Of a stretch of 64,000 nt of DNA, positions 1 to 38,500 are shown piece by piece. The notes beneath the pieces are model-generated. The model made no database searches and was not told where the DNA came from. It saw nothing but the letters and a program-made list of their open reading frames with translations. Position 1 is the stretch's first letter. Every line of letters begins with the position of its first letter. Both the position numbers and the translations under genes were made by a program. This DNA comes from Microvelia longipes (Eukaryota; Arthropoda; Insecta; Hemiptera; Veliidae), in NCBI GenBank assembly GCA_018340805.1, contig JACMZG010000008.1, positions 28,493,914-28,557,913 on the forward strand, given 5' to 3'.

Positions 1-147
1 AAAAATAAAATTAATAAATGAGATTCACATTTCTTGCGTATGTCCATTGTTGATGTTATTATCTTTGGTTTAATATTGTTATTAATAACTACTTTTATGT
101 GATTCACAGCCTATGTAGAGTACAAACAGTGTTGCACTGATAATATT

Positions 148-26364
<26,217 letters not shown>

Positions 26365-26667
26365 GGCGGCTAGACAACTTGTTTGGACCCTCCGTATAGT
26401 TCCAGTTGATCTGACTATAACAGTAAACCTTTCTCCCTCTACCAAATATATTCTCTCTTAACTTACACCTTTCTTTCTCTTTATTAGTAATGCGGCCCAT
26501 GACTTCACTTTCCCTTCGAGATGCATTTCCGAAAGAAAGGTTTCCGAGAATATGGAGGAAGGGGTAATACACTTATTTACCAAACTAACGTAACCATCAT
26601 AAATTAACTAACTATACGTTATCTTACGTATCCATCTTCTTGTTTCTTTAAATCCTTGTTTAGGTAA

Positions 26668-26747
26668 ATAAAGCCGAAATGATGATGTGTCGAAATGAAA
26701 GTACCGAATTTAGGTTCGATACTCTCATTTCGGCTTAATTTCTTTAT
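26668..26747. repeat. Hairpin upstream of the Dlk-like gene
   Basis: CGAAATGAAAGTACCGAA and TTCGATACTCTCATTTCG are complementary around a TTTAGG loop, extended by AAGCC/GGCTT. It lies about 300 bp upstream of the start codon. A regulatory role is possible but unsupported. Confidence 0.6.
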
Positions 26748-26944
26748 TAATCGTAATTTCTTATGATTTATAAGTTTAAAATGACGTTTATTTTGATACG
26801 CCGTGATGGATTAACCCCAAAATATAATCAGTTTTTCCTCTTATAAGACTTAATTTTTGTGTCAATTTTTATTTAAAATTTGATAATACGTTTGGGCTGT
26901 AACCAGTTTATAAGAAATGTGCACATCCAACACGCATACCTACA

Positions 26945-27065
26945 GATAACATTTATTTCGATTTTTTGGATCCGTAGGGGCTTAAATGTTGACATTTGAT
27001 GGAAAAGTGGGTGTTAGGTTTTTTGCTATCCCAAAGCTTCCCCCCTTTAAGGATGTAGAAAGAAA
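26945..27065 (+). repeat. Fragment of the 5S-associated repeat tail
   Basis: GATTTTTTGGATCCGTAGGG and the following bases resemble the tail of the family member near 50485-50600 (GATTTTTTTATTTTTGGAATC). Confidence 0.4.
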
Positions 27066-28600
27066 AATTTCAAATGATTAGACGTTATATTATATCATTT
27101 TGTAAAATGTCAATTTCATCGATGGACTTAAAAATTGTATCATTAAAAATAATAGTCCGTTTGAAATTGCATCAGAATTATTTATCAAACACATTGAGAG
27201 GACTGGTGTAGGTACTAATTTAATTCAAACCGAGAACAAGTAGTTTGAATAGGATTGTAATTTATTCACAATTGTTCATTTACTATTGTTTAATTCAAAT
27301 AAATGAATAGATTGATTATAAGTAGGATTTTTGTAGGATTAAAATCGTGGTAAAACTTAACGTGGTCGATGTTACTGGCGCACCGAAAGTCATTAGTGAA
27401 TCAACAATGCTAAGTGAGGGTCAAGGTGGGCTTAAGTGTGATTCCCATATAAAAATAGTACAATTATTCTTTGGTATAATATTTGTCCTTGAGTAGTAAG
27501 TGCGGGTGGGGCGACCCAGTGACCGAGAGAGAGAACACTTTCAGAGTTAAAGGATGTAACGGAACTTCTTAAAAGCTTAGGTCGGACATTCAACTTCTTA
27601 ACACTTTTATTTTCTCCCTTCTAAAACTGTATCAGCATGAGGTCTTAGGCTACTCATCCACTGCTAAGCTCTCAGCTTAGCAGTTCCGTTGTTTTTTGAC
27701 AAATAGTCGAAAAAGTAACCTGACCACCTGCGCTTATAAATATAATCAAATAATCAGTATAAAATTACAATAAACTTATGTAATAAAACGTTAAAAATAC
27801 AAATCAAAACACAAACAATGTGCAGGAAACCAAGATATATTTATTAATTATAACCTTAACTCACGATTGCAGGAGGTTTGAATGAGGTTACACAGAGCCA
27901 CTGAAATCCCCATAAAGATACTTTAGGCCTCTCTCTCAATGTATTATAGGCTATGTCCCCTCTAGTATATATCTCTATGATAGCAGCACACATAATTATC
28001 ATAAAATGCTCAAAATAGATGTGTCGGACTCAACATCTTGAATCTAGATAGGGAACAGGATTATTTTATTGGATAAAATACCCAGTGGCGGACTTGGTAT
28101 ATCAGTATAGGCAGAGACTATTAAGTACTAAGTACTCCGTGGTAGGTCTTCAAATTATCTCAGATACTCAAAGCATCTTGCGAGCCATGAGACAAGGGCT
28201 AAAAGCTATCTGGCCTGGTGGTTAAAAAGTTTTACCACCGCCTTTTTGAAATGCTACTTTTTTGCTCAACAATTGATTTCTCATTTACGGTTAATGCTTC
28301 ATCTAAACGGTAGCATTACTACTATGTTTGTTCATTATCTTGGATTTTTCAAAGGAAATACGCATAATTGTCTTATAGGGTTTACCATTTTTTAAAATCA
28401 GCTCTGCTCAACATTTAAAACTCAGATTATGCTAAAGTTTAAAATGTTTTAAAATGTTTTAAAATGTCTAGCGCATTCAACTTATTCACAAATAAGTAGT
28501 TATGGCGCTGCTCAGACTGTGAGATCAGCAAAACTTAATTGAAAATGAATCGGCGAGTAAAAGCAATCATTAATTTATACTTATGGAGTATGTATTAAAA
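27066..28600. other. Intergenic, no gene seen
   Basis: No credible reading frame. A 10-bp hairpin, CTGCTAAGCT/AGCTTAGCAG, lies at 27661-27683. A fragment near 28340 resembles the interior of the inverted-repeat element at 11480-11540. Confidence 0.5.
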
Positions 28601-28609
28601 CATTAATAA

Positions 28610-28720
28610 AATGTAATTTTTTACAGTACCATCCAAGATTCGAACCCGGGCCTTCGTGAGTTTTGTTCTTAAAGTGCTCGTACTGACTTTAGACTGGTTT
28701 CATTAAATTCAGAATCCCAA
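28610..28720 (-). mobile_element. tRNA-derived SINE fragment
   Basis: The minus strand carries GGCCCGGGTTCGAATCTTGG with a B box at 28636-28646. It resembles the fragment at 11820-11945. Confidence 0.55.
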
Positions 28721-29105
28721 AACACACTAATTATGGTTTTTGTTATTTATCTCGGTGTTTACTTACAGTATTTCTATTGTACTTATTGTCCAAGAGCCGG
28801 ACTTGAAAAAATGTGACTACTTCAAACCAAATATTTCTGAAATATACCTTAAATTATGAAGAAAAAATATAGTCTCCCTATCCAGAGTGGAGTCCATCAT
28901 ATGATTGCGCATCCTCAAAATTGTAGAATATCTCACTAATTTCAGTTTTCTTGAAATAAGTGGTTCCCTGTAAGTCGTGTGCAAAACATGAAGAGAACAT
29001 TTTTTAAAGGCGATAAATGGTTCTATAAACCGAGTGTTTAATAATCAAAATCGGATTACTGCAACCAAAGGTAATGACTCATTCAAAAACAATAAAAAAA
29101 TGGTT

Positions 29106-29500
29106 AAATTCAATTCAATTCAATTCAAAAAACACTTTATTGCCAATAATAATTACATCAAAAAAACATAAGACATAATATAATTTACAGCAATCCCACA
29201 AGTCCATATGGACCTGTGTTGGGTATGACAGATATTACTAACAATGGGTTATGGATTGGTTATAGCGGAAGAGAAAAGAAAAAAATGTATATGTAAAAGT
29301 AAGACAAAATAGACAAAAATCTAGGTAGAAAAAAAAACAAATAAAAAGCAACAGTCCTTAAAAATGAAAAAATATCAACACTTAAATAAAACATTAAAAA
29401 AATACATAAAATTTACTAAAAAGGTAGATAAAAAAAATAAGAAAGAACTAAGATCTTATTGAAGAGATCATTACATATCCATATCAAGTATTCTTAATTT
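29106..29500 (-). mobile_element. LINE 3' end with (GAATT)n tail
   Basis: On the minus strand the sequence ends GGCAATAAAGTGTTTTTTG and then GAATT repeats (29106-29128). The upstream 350 bp looks like a retrotransposon 3' UTR. No coding part remains. Confidence 0.6.
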
Positions 29501-30109
29501 ATTTAAAATAATAGTTGTTAATTGTAGGAATTAAAAATATTTTGTTTATATACATTTATACACGCATATATATACATATACACACCAACATACATGTTTA
29601 TATGTTTTATTGAATAGTTGAATTAAATAGAATAGTATAAGTAATAATAGTAATTAATATAATTAATAATTATGCAAACTCAGCGAATTTCTTTGGAAAA
29701 ATATTGGCATTTTGTGCATTTTTTGGCCATTTAACAAATGTCATAACTTTAGTTGTATTTATCCAATTTTGACGGAAAACGCTCGTTTTATAGGAAATTT
29801 ATTCAGCCTTAAAAAATGTTGTGCACACGACCTACAGGGAACCACCTATTACTAGAAAACTGGAATTTGTGGGATTTTCTAATATTTTGAGAGAGCGCAT
29901 TCATATGAATGGCTCCATTGTGGATAGGCAGACTATAGTTTTCCTTCATAATTAAAGGTATTAAAGGTATAATTTTCAGAAAAATTTGGTTCGAAGTAGT
30001 AACAAAATGAGTCACATTTTTTAGGCCTGGCTCTTGGACTACTGGTTTGATCTTAGTTGTTGTCAATAGTAATAAATGTTCACTCAGGTTTTTTCGCTTT
30101 TATCTTCGA

Positions 30110-30531
30110 AAGTATTAAATTATTATTATATATTATTATATTATAATATATATAATATATATATATTATTAATATTATATCTTTCGAAAGAGGCGTTTTC
30201 CAACATCATAGACACCTCTTTAATTTGTTATATACGATTAAGAACCAATCGCACAGTGACCAAGTTACTGCCACTTTAAAGATTAAAGTTTTCATTTTTT
30301 GTTCTCTTTTTAAAGCAGTTTTTCTTTCAATCTATATATAATATATTATATTATATTATATTATATTATTATATTATCTTCGAAAGAGGCGTTTTCCCAA
30401 CATCCATAGACAACTCTTTAATTTGGTTATATTACGATTAAGAACCAATCGCACAGTGACCAAGTTACTGCACTTTAAAGATTAAAGTTTCATTTTTTGT
30501 TCTCTTTTTAAAGCAGTTTTTCTTTCAATCT

Positions 30532-30575
<44 letters not shown>

Positions 30576-30972
30576 ATATATATTATATTAATTTTATCTT
30601 CGAAAGAGGCGTTTTCCAACATCATAGACACCTCTTTAATTTGGTTATATAAGATTAAGAACTAATCGCTCAGTGCGACCAAGTTACTGCACTTTAAAGA
30701 TTAAAGTTTTCATTTTTTGTTCTCTTTAAAGCAGTTTTCTTTCAATCTATATATATATATATATATTATATATATTATATTATATTATATTATATCTCGA
30801 AAGAGGCGTTTTCCAACATCCATAGACAACTCTTTAATTTGGTTATATTACGATTAAGAACCAATCACACAGTGACCAAGTTCCTGCACTTTAAAGATTA
30901 AAGTTTTCATTTTTTGTTCTCTTTTTAAAGCAGTTTTTTCTTTCAATCTATATATATATATATATAATATAA

Positions 30973-31004
<32 letters not shown>

Positions 31005-31615
31005 ATATATATATTATATATATTATATTATATCTTCGAAAGAGGCGTTTTCCAACATCATAGACACCTCTTTAATTTGTTATATACGATTAAGAACCAA
31101 TCGCACAGTGACCAAGTTACTGCACTTTAAAGATTAAAGTTTTCATTTTTTGTTCTCTTTTAAAGCAGTTTTTTCTTCAATCTATATATTATTATATTAT
31201 TTATATTTATAATATTATATTATATTATATCTTCGAAAGAGGCGTTTTCCAACATCATAGACAACTCTTTAATTGGTTATATACGATTAAGAACCAATCA
31301 CACAGTGACCAAGTTCCTGCACTTAAAAGATTAAAGTTAATTTTTTGTTTCTCTTTTTAAAGCAGTTTTCTTCAATCATATATATTATATATATATATAT
31401 AAATATATATATATTATATATAATATATATAATATATATATATATATATATTAATTATATTATATTATATCTTCGAAAGAGGCGTTTTCCAACATCATAG
31501 ACACCTCTTTAATTTGGTTATATAAGATTAAGAACTAATCGCTCAGTGACCAAGTCTGCACTTTAAAGATTAAAGTTTTCATTTTTTGTTCTCTTTTTTA
31601 AAGCATTTATTCAAT
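30110..31615 (+). repeat. Satellite, seven copies, conserved core plus AT-rich spacers
   Basis: A core of roughly 165 bp recurs at about 30181, 30377, 30596, 30796, 31033, 31229 and 31468. It starts CTTCGAAAGAGGCGTTTTCC and includes AACCAATCGCACAGTGACCA and CACTTTAAAGATTAAAG. The cores are separated by TATA/ATTATATT spacers of different lengths, giving periods of about 196 to 240 bp. It lies in the intergenic region just upstream of the PUS7-like gene. No protein-coding frame runs through it. Confidence 0.93.
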
Positions 31616-32431
31616 CTGGAATAAAATGGACAAAAAAGTGCTAAGGAACATTTTGGTAGTCAAGTTTACTACCTTTAGTTTGGTAGATTTTTTTTGGTTT
31701 GAATATGTTTAAAAATCTCCTACTTATACTTTTTTAAGCACTTTTCAAATATGTCAAAAATAACCTTGGGGATTTTAGTTAGTTTTTGTGCACAGGACAA
31801 GATTATAAAGGTTTTTTCCAGGCCATGAAGTAATTTTTTTTTAAACTTCAACCATGGTCTGTCTTCAAAACGGCCCCATAGATCGCGACAGACCCTAATG
31901 ATTTGAGTTTGTTTCAATGCCTAGAGTAAAAATATACAGGTCTTTTCCATGCAGCTTTTGAGGTAATTTTTGGCATTATTTTAGTATTTATGGCGCGACT
32001 GCTTCTAAACAAACTTCCTTCTTCTTTCGAATTCTCCTAAACTCATTCGACGACAGAACAAGGCTTTTTACGATTACTACCCCCTACAATATACCACACA
32101 CCAATTTCATGCCTTTTATGAGGTAGAAAATAAGCCGTGGGCTTATTAATACTTCCCGGACTGTTAATTTTACCAATTAAAAAAAAATTAAATATTAATA
32201 TATTATATTAAATATTATAGGGTATGCTCTCTTTAGTAAAATATCTCAATGCATGTCTCTTAATTGAGGACTAGACTTTTGTCTGACATATTAAATTAAA
32301 GACAATTAAATAGAGAAAGAAGAAGAAAGAAATCTCTGTTTATAACCTACCTGTTATAACCACGTTGTAGGATACAAATTAATTTTGTGAATTCCATGTG
32401 ATATTATTAATTATTAATATTAATTGTATCT

Positions 32432-32537
32432 ATGGATTCTCAATCTATTTTAGACAAGTTTCGGTCAATAAGTAGTCAGCAGTCAGACTCGAATAGTTCT
32501 CCTCCTAAGAAAAGTCAAGAAAATGGAACCTCACAAG
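32432..32537 (+). CDS. PUS7: PUS7-like exon 1
   Basis: Encodes 35 residues starting [20 protein letters not shown], then one base of the next codon. Donor CACAAG/GTAAAC. This low-complexity leader is typical of a poorly conserved N-terminus. Confidence 0.7.
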
Positions 32538-35500
32538 GTAAACTGGCATCGCAATCATAAAATGTTCTTGTTCTTTGATCTTTGCTGTCTCCTCGGTCAT
32601 TTTATTATTTGATTACATTTCATAATAGATTTGTGTTACAATCATGAGGCTTTTTCATGTCAGTGAGTCATAGATTTTTCTTTTGTTTGTAAAAAACTTG
32701 TAAATTGTTAAGTCATTTTGAAATACAGTGGGATCGAATCAACTTTTTCTCCCATATTTCGGGTTGTCAAAATGTCTGCCGGTGTCCAAAAAGGAAATGT
32801 TTGCCACTAGAGCTTTATTTGTTGGTATAGTTATTAAGAAGAAGGCAAGTTTCTTGTTGGCTGTCATTGGAGAAAGTTATTTTGTGCCATTTGTTTTTAA
32901 TTCCTTGTTAACCAGTATCAGATCCTAAATCTTGTTGTGTACTCAATTTTTTTACTGTAAATGTTCTTATTTATTCATATCATATTGAGATGCCAGTCAT
33001 TAAGATATAAACTCACAGAAGTTTTGGGAAGGGGGTTCACCTGTTATTCCTTCCACTATACTTAGTGGAAGGAAGTATAGTAGTATAGTACTCCTGACGG
33101 CCAAGGTGTAAGTTAAGAGAGAATATATTTGGTAGAGGTGGTTAGACGTCATTGCAGGAATCAGTATAGACAACTTACATTATAATACTAACAAATTAGA
33201 GCTCTACTACTTAAAGAAGAAAAATTCTAAAATAAATTTTTCAGAAATTTTTCTTTAGAATACATTCATAGAGATTGAATTGATAGAGATCATAGAGAAC
33301 ACGGCAATTGTCATTTATACTTGTTTGAAATCAAATGACTGATTTTTTTTGGTTAACATAGAGAATGTTGTTTTGTTAGTTTATCTATAAATTATTGCCA
33401 CCCTGTATTCGTAAGCTTCCTTGGCTCTGTGGTTAAAGTGGTTGCTCGGGATCTCGAAGTTTGTCGGTTCGAATCCCAGTCGGGATGAAACCTATTTTTA
33501 GTTTATTTTTGATCTTTGAATATTTTTTTATGTGTCTAAATGATTTTTGATCATTTGACAAATTCGAACATTTGACAAATGTTCAACTTAGATGAATTCA
33601 TGTCTGTAATTGGGCATTAAAACTCATGAGCACCTGTTAATGACTTATGATGCTAAGTAATTAAATTAAAGTTAGTTAAAATTGAAATAACATGACTGAA
33701 TTTAATGACTGTGATCTATTAATTGGTGGGATGTTTTTAAATATAATTTTTAAAATCTTTGAATATAAAATAAGGGTGTCAAAGAAATGCAAGAAATGAG
33801 CCTTCTAGCCTTAAATTTATGCTAAATAAATCACGTGCTTATATTTGTATGGACACATTACAGGTAAAAAACTTGAGAGTAATGGGGGAGTTAAACGTAA
33901 ACAGGAAAATGAAAAGGCAGAATCTGTTGCTGGATTATCTGAAATTGACGTTGGAATTACTCATTATGTCAGCAAGTTAACTGGATTCTCTGGTATTATT
34001 AAGCATAGGTATGTTTGTCCTTAACTTTTGTTAATTTTTGCTTTAACTCTTGTGATGATTATGTAAACTTTACATTATAATGTAACTTATAAACATTCAT
34101 CTCAAAAGAAAGAGTGTTAATAATTTTTTTAAAAGTAAAGGCACACCAAAGGTCCCCAATTCAGACCTTCATTGTGGGAAACCTTCACTAAGCTGTCAAT
34201 GTCACTTGACAATTTGAAAGGTATACCTGAGTAATCTGTCATTTGTGTCTCTAATACTGTCTTAGAGAAATCATTGAGTGAGCTTAACTCTGTAATAGTC
34301 ATTATTATTCTGAAGGCAGGTTTGAAATGACTTCAGGAAGTATTCTATGTTGGTTGAAAAATTCATTTTAAGCTTAATTAAGTATTAACTGACATCTTTT
34401 GTAATTGAACTAAGGCTTGTTATTTTAACACATGAAGTTATTTACTATTAATTTAATTTAGTACCTAAATAAGAATATCCTTAAAATAATTTTAATTTTC
34501 TTTAACATACATTGGTTGTAATTTTCGGCTCTGAAAAGCATTTTAATTATAATTAAAAAATGTATGTTTTATCTAGAGTCTTAGGAATTTCCGGTTCAAC
34601 ATATTATGTTCTCATTGCAATTATCTGTCAAAGTGAATACCTTTGGTTATATTTGCTGGTGAAATATCTGCATTTATTTATTTTTCTACTTTCAAACTGT
34701 ATTTTTTTGTTCAGGTTTTCAGATTTTCATGTGAATGAAATTGATCCATCTGGTAACGTTGTGGAGCTTACTTCTTTTGAGGTGCCAAAGGAAGTCATTG
34801 AAGATGGTAAATATATATTTATTTGTTGATATGTTCTTATAGTGTAACTCACGGGTAAAATCAGTTGACAGTGTGGGAAAATAATGCCGGGGAGCCAAAG
34901 AGGTTATTCCTGGTTAAACCACGCCCACCATTTCGAATTGGACCAACCTCATTCATTCCTCAACACTAGTTTCCCACGCTGTCAAATGACTTTAGCCATG
35001 TGTTAAACTATAGATTAACATTTAATGTTTACTGTCACTATGTTTTATGTATTCACAAAATTACTCCATCTTGACTAGAAAATTTTTCAGGTGCTTTAAA
35101 AATATTCAGATAAATTGTTCTTTTTCAAGTTTTTTTTATCGTCTTAGATGATATCAAAAGATATATGAAGAAGATAGATCTTCTTGACCAGTGACTCATT
35201 TGTAGAGTCAAACTTAGTGAGAATACTGCTACCAAAGTTGGAGAACCTTTGAAAGACTAGGGCTTCACTTCTCAGAAATATGTAAGAGACAGTTTCTATT
35301 TCCGATTCACAATGCCCATGCACTGGGTTATCTTTAAAGATACCAATGGTATGGAGGTGTTTTCGGAAATAACAGTGACCAGTCAGTAGTCCAGTTACTG
35401 TTCTAAGGTATCTTCTCCTTAGACTGAGGAGGTCCTCAGTTACTTTGGGACTCTTCTTTTCTGGTGAAAACTATGGAAAAAATTATTGACAGGCATATTC

Positions 35501-38500
35501 GTGAGACTGCTCTCACTGTAAATCCACTAAATAAATATCAGTTCGCTTACCAAGCAGGCAAATCATGTGAGAGTGCTTTGCATGTTGTGGTGAACAAGAT
35601 AGAAACTGCTTTTGCCAACAAAGATGTGCTGTTGGTGCTTTCCTGGATATTGAAGGAGCATTTGATAATACCTCATACGATACTATTATTAGATCGTTAA
35701 AGGATCGAGGAGTTGAAGACACAATTTGCAAATGGATCGGTAATTTACTTCTAGGAAGGAAAATAACAGCATGTATAGCTGGAGAGGCTGTAGAAGCACG
35801 AGTTACAAGAGGTTGCCCTCAAGGTGGAGTGCTATCACCTCTTTTATGGAGTCTGGTGGTAGATGAAATTTTATCTACTTTAAATCGTAATGGGTATTTT
35901 TACCATTGGGTATGCTGACGACATAGTGGTTATAATTACAGGCAAATTTATAAATACAGCTCTTGAAGTTATGCAAAACCCAATATCACTAATTGAAAAG
36001 TGGTGTCGAGATGTTAATCTCTCAGTTAATCCTTCTAAAACAGCTCTAATAATCTTTACCAAGCAGCGAAATCAACCTACTGTAAGAACCCCAATGCTGT
36101 TTGAAGAAAGATTACAGTTAACTGATCATGTAAGTACTTGGAGTGATACTAGATAAAAAACTGACTTGAAACCCTCACCTAGATAGAGTCATTCACAAAT
36201 CAAAACTAATACTTATGTCCTTAAGGAGAGCCTTTGGAAAATTTGGGGTTTAAAACCACGTGTTTTATACTGGCTTTATTAATGGTAGTCAGACAGTATC
36301 ACATACTGTTCTCTGGTATGGTGGCCTAAACAAACCAAGCCACTGCTGTAAACAATTAACTCTGTTCAGAGGCTGGCCTGTCTTTCAATAAACTGGATCT
36401 ATGAGCACAAGTCCTACAGTTTCTTTAGAAGTAATTGATAGGGCTTCCTCCTCTTGAACTTGTCATCAAAAGCGAAGCTCGATTAGCAGACATATAGATT
36501 ACAAAGTTTCTTGGTAACTGGGAAATCAAATCCCACACCGGGGACACTCTGAATAATCACACTGATCGTAATCCATATTCTAGATATGAACTCCGACCAC
36601 ATGACAATAACTTACTCCTATGTCAACCGTTCTCACTTAGTTGTAACTTTGTTGAAGACTCCTTTCCACCAAAAGCGATGCTGTTGTGTGTTTACAGATG
36701 GATCTTAAAATGGGACAGCGGATCAGGTGGAGGTGTGTATGAATTTAACACTGAAATAAAAATCTCTATCCTCTAGGCAAACATGCCTCAGTCTTTCAGT
36801 CAGAGTGTTCTCAATTAACCCTGCATTCTCGAAAATTCTCAGCGAAACACTAAGCAGCGTCAGTGTTCATTTATACTGACAGTCAAGCTGCCATAAAAGC
36901 CCTGGGATCCTACAAAGTTAACTCTAAACTGGTGTGGGAATGTTTACAAAACCTTACCAGTTTGGCTGCTGAAAATCAAGTATCAGTTAGATGGTTCTCA
37001 GGGACATAAGGTATAGATGGTAATGAGGTTGCAGTGATTTAGCAGACAAGGTCAAATCAAACTCCAATAGGACCTGAACCAGTTATTGGTATTTCGAAAA
37101 ACACAAGTCAGCGGCAGTGAATGAATGGCTTAGAGGTAACACCAACAACACTGGAATAATGCTCCGTTGAGGCACAGTAAACTCATGTTGAGAGGTCCTC
37201 AAGCCAAACTGACAGATGCTCTTCTAAAGCTAAATAAGAACTTGGTATAGTGACGGCTTATAACTGGTCATTGTCACTTACGCAAACATATGCATTACCA
37301 TCGGCATATTTCAAGAAGAGCCTGTCTGTAGACTCTGTGGCCATGCCCTGAAACTCATCAACATCATCTTGAATGCGAAGCTTGCATACAAGAGATTTCT
37401 GTTGTTTGGAGAAGCCACACAGCAGAAATTGAAAACCAGATGCCAATTTAGTACACAAACTTTTAGAAATAATAAAAGGAAAGGATCTCCTATAAGCTAG
37501 AACACGAGTACTTGTACAAAAGACTCAAAGTCGCAGTGCAAAAGGTTTTACACCTACCCTCACAATTAATAATAATTAATAATAATAATACTTTGGGACT
37601 GGCCCTTTTAACATAAGTTTGCTGTGCTCATGCAGAGAATTTTTTTCAATGGTGTAGGTCATTGGTTAAGTGCCAATCTTTAAGTACACCTTTGGCTATA
37701 GGTCTGGGTACTATGGTTGAGTGATCTCAGACCCTTTTTTTTTGCAAGGATGTCTCATTACTTTCAATTCCCTTATGGCCAAGCACCCATCTTATTTCTA
37801 CATCATTGTTGAGTGACAAGGTCATAATCTTTTGTAAGCTTTCTCAGACAACCTTAGAGTTGACTTTGGATGAACTAAGAGCTTTAATGGCAGCTTGGCT
37901 GTCAGTAAAAATATTATGAAAAGTTGAATTAGGATTCTTTTTAATATTTGCTATTTGACAGGCATTAATAGCAAATGTCTGAAACACTGTGCTATACTTT
38001 CCTAAAGGAAATGAGGTTTTGAGATTAGCATGAGCATCATATATGCCACTCCCAGAGCCACATTCCATCTTATCCATCATTCCATACAGTGTCACCAGAG
38101 AATTGAGGTGGTTCCCCATTGAAACTATCACAACTGAGTGTGAAGGGTTTTTCATAGGAGTAGAGGGTGGCCATGTAATCAGTGTTTATAGTATGGGACT
38201 CTGAATTACATTCACTATTTTGGAGTGACCTCTAATGGTATGGATCTTCCAGTTCCCAATGTTCTGTAGTCTGTAAGTCTCCAGGTGGGACCTTAGTGCA
38301 AACCTGGAAAGTAAAAGGAATTCCTTTTACTCCCTGAACAAGTCTACTGGCTTGCAGAAAGTTATCAAGTTGTTTAGGGGTAGTTCTACTAGTTGTTCTA
38401 AATTCTAAAGGAACGGCAAGACCAAAGGTCTACCACCTAAGATATGCCAGTGCAGGAAAAGTGCTAAAGATATGTGAAGGAGTTAACACTTCCTCCTCTT

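Noticed and set aside
33415..33490. Functional tRNA gene
   Set aside because: A and B boxes are present, but the acceptor stem does not pair and the sequence runs into a SINE-like body.
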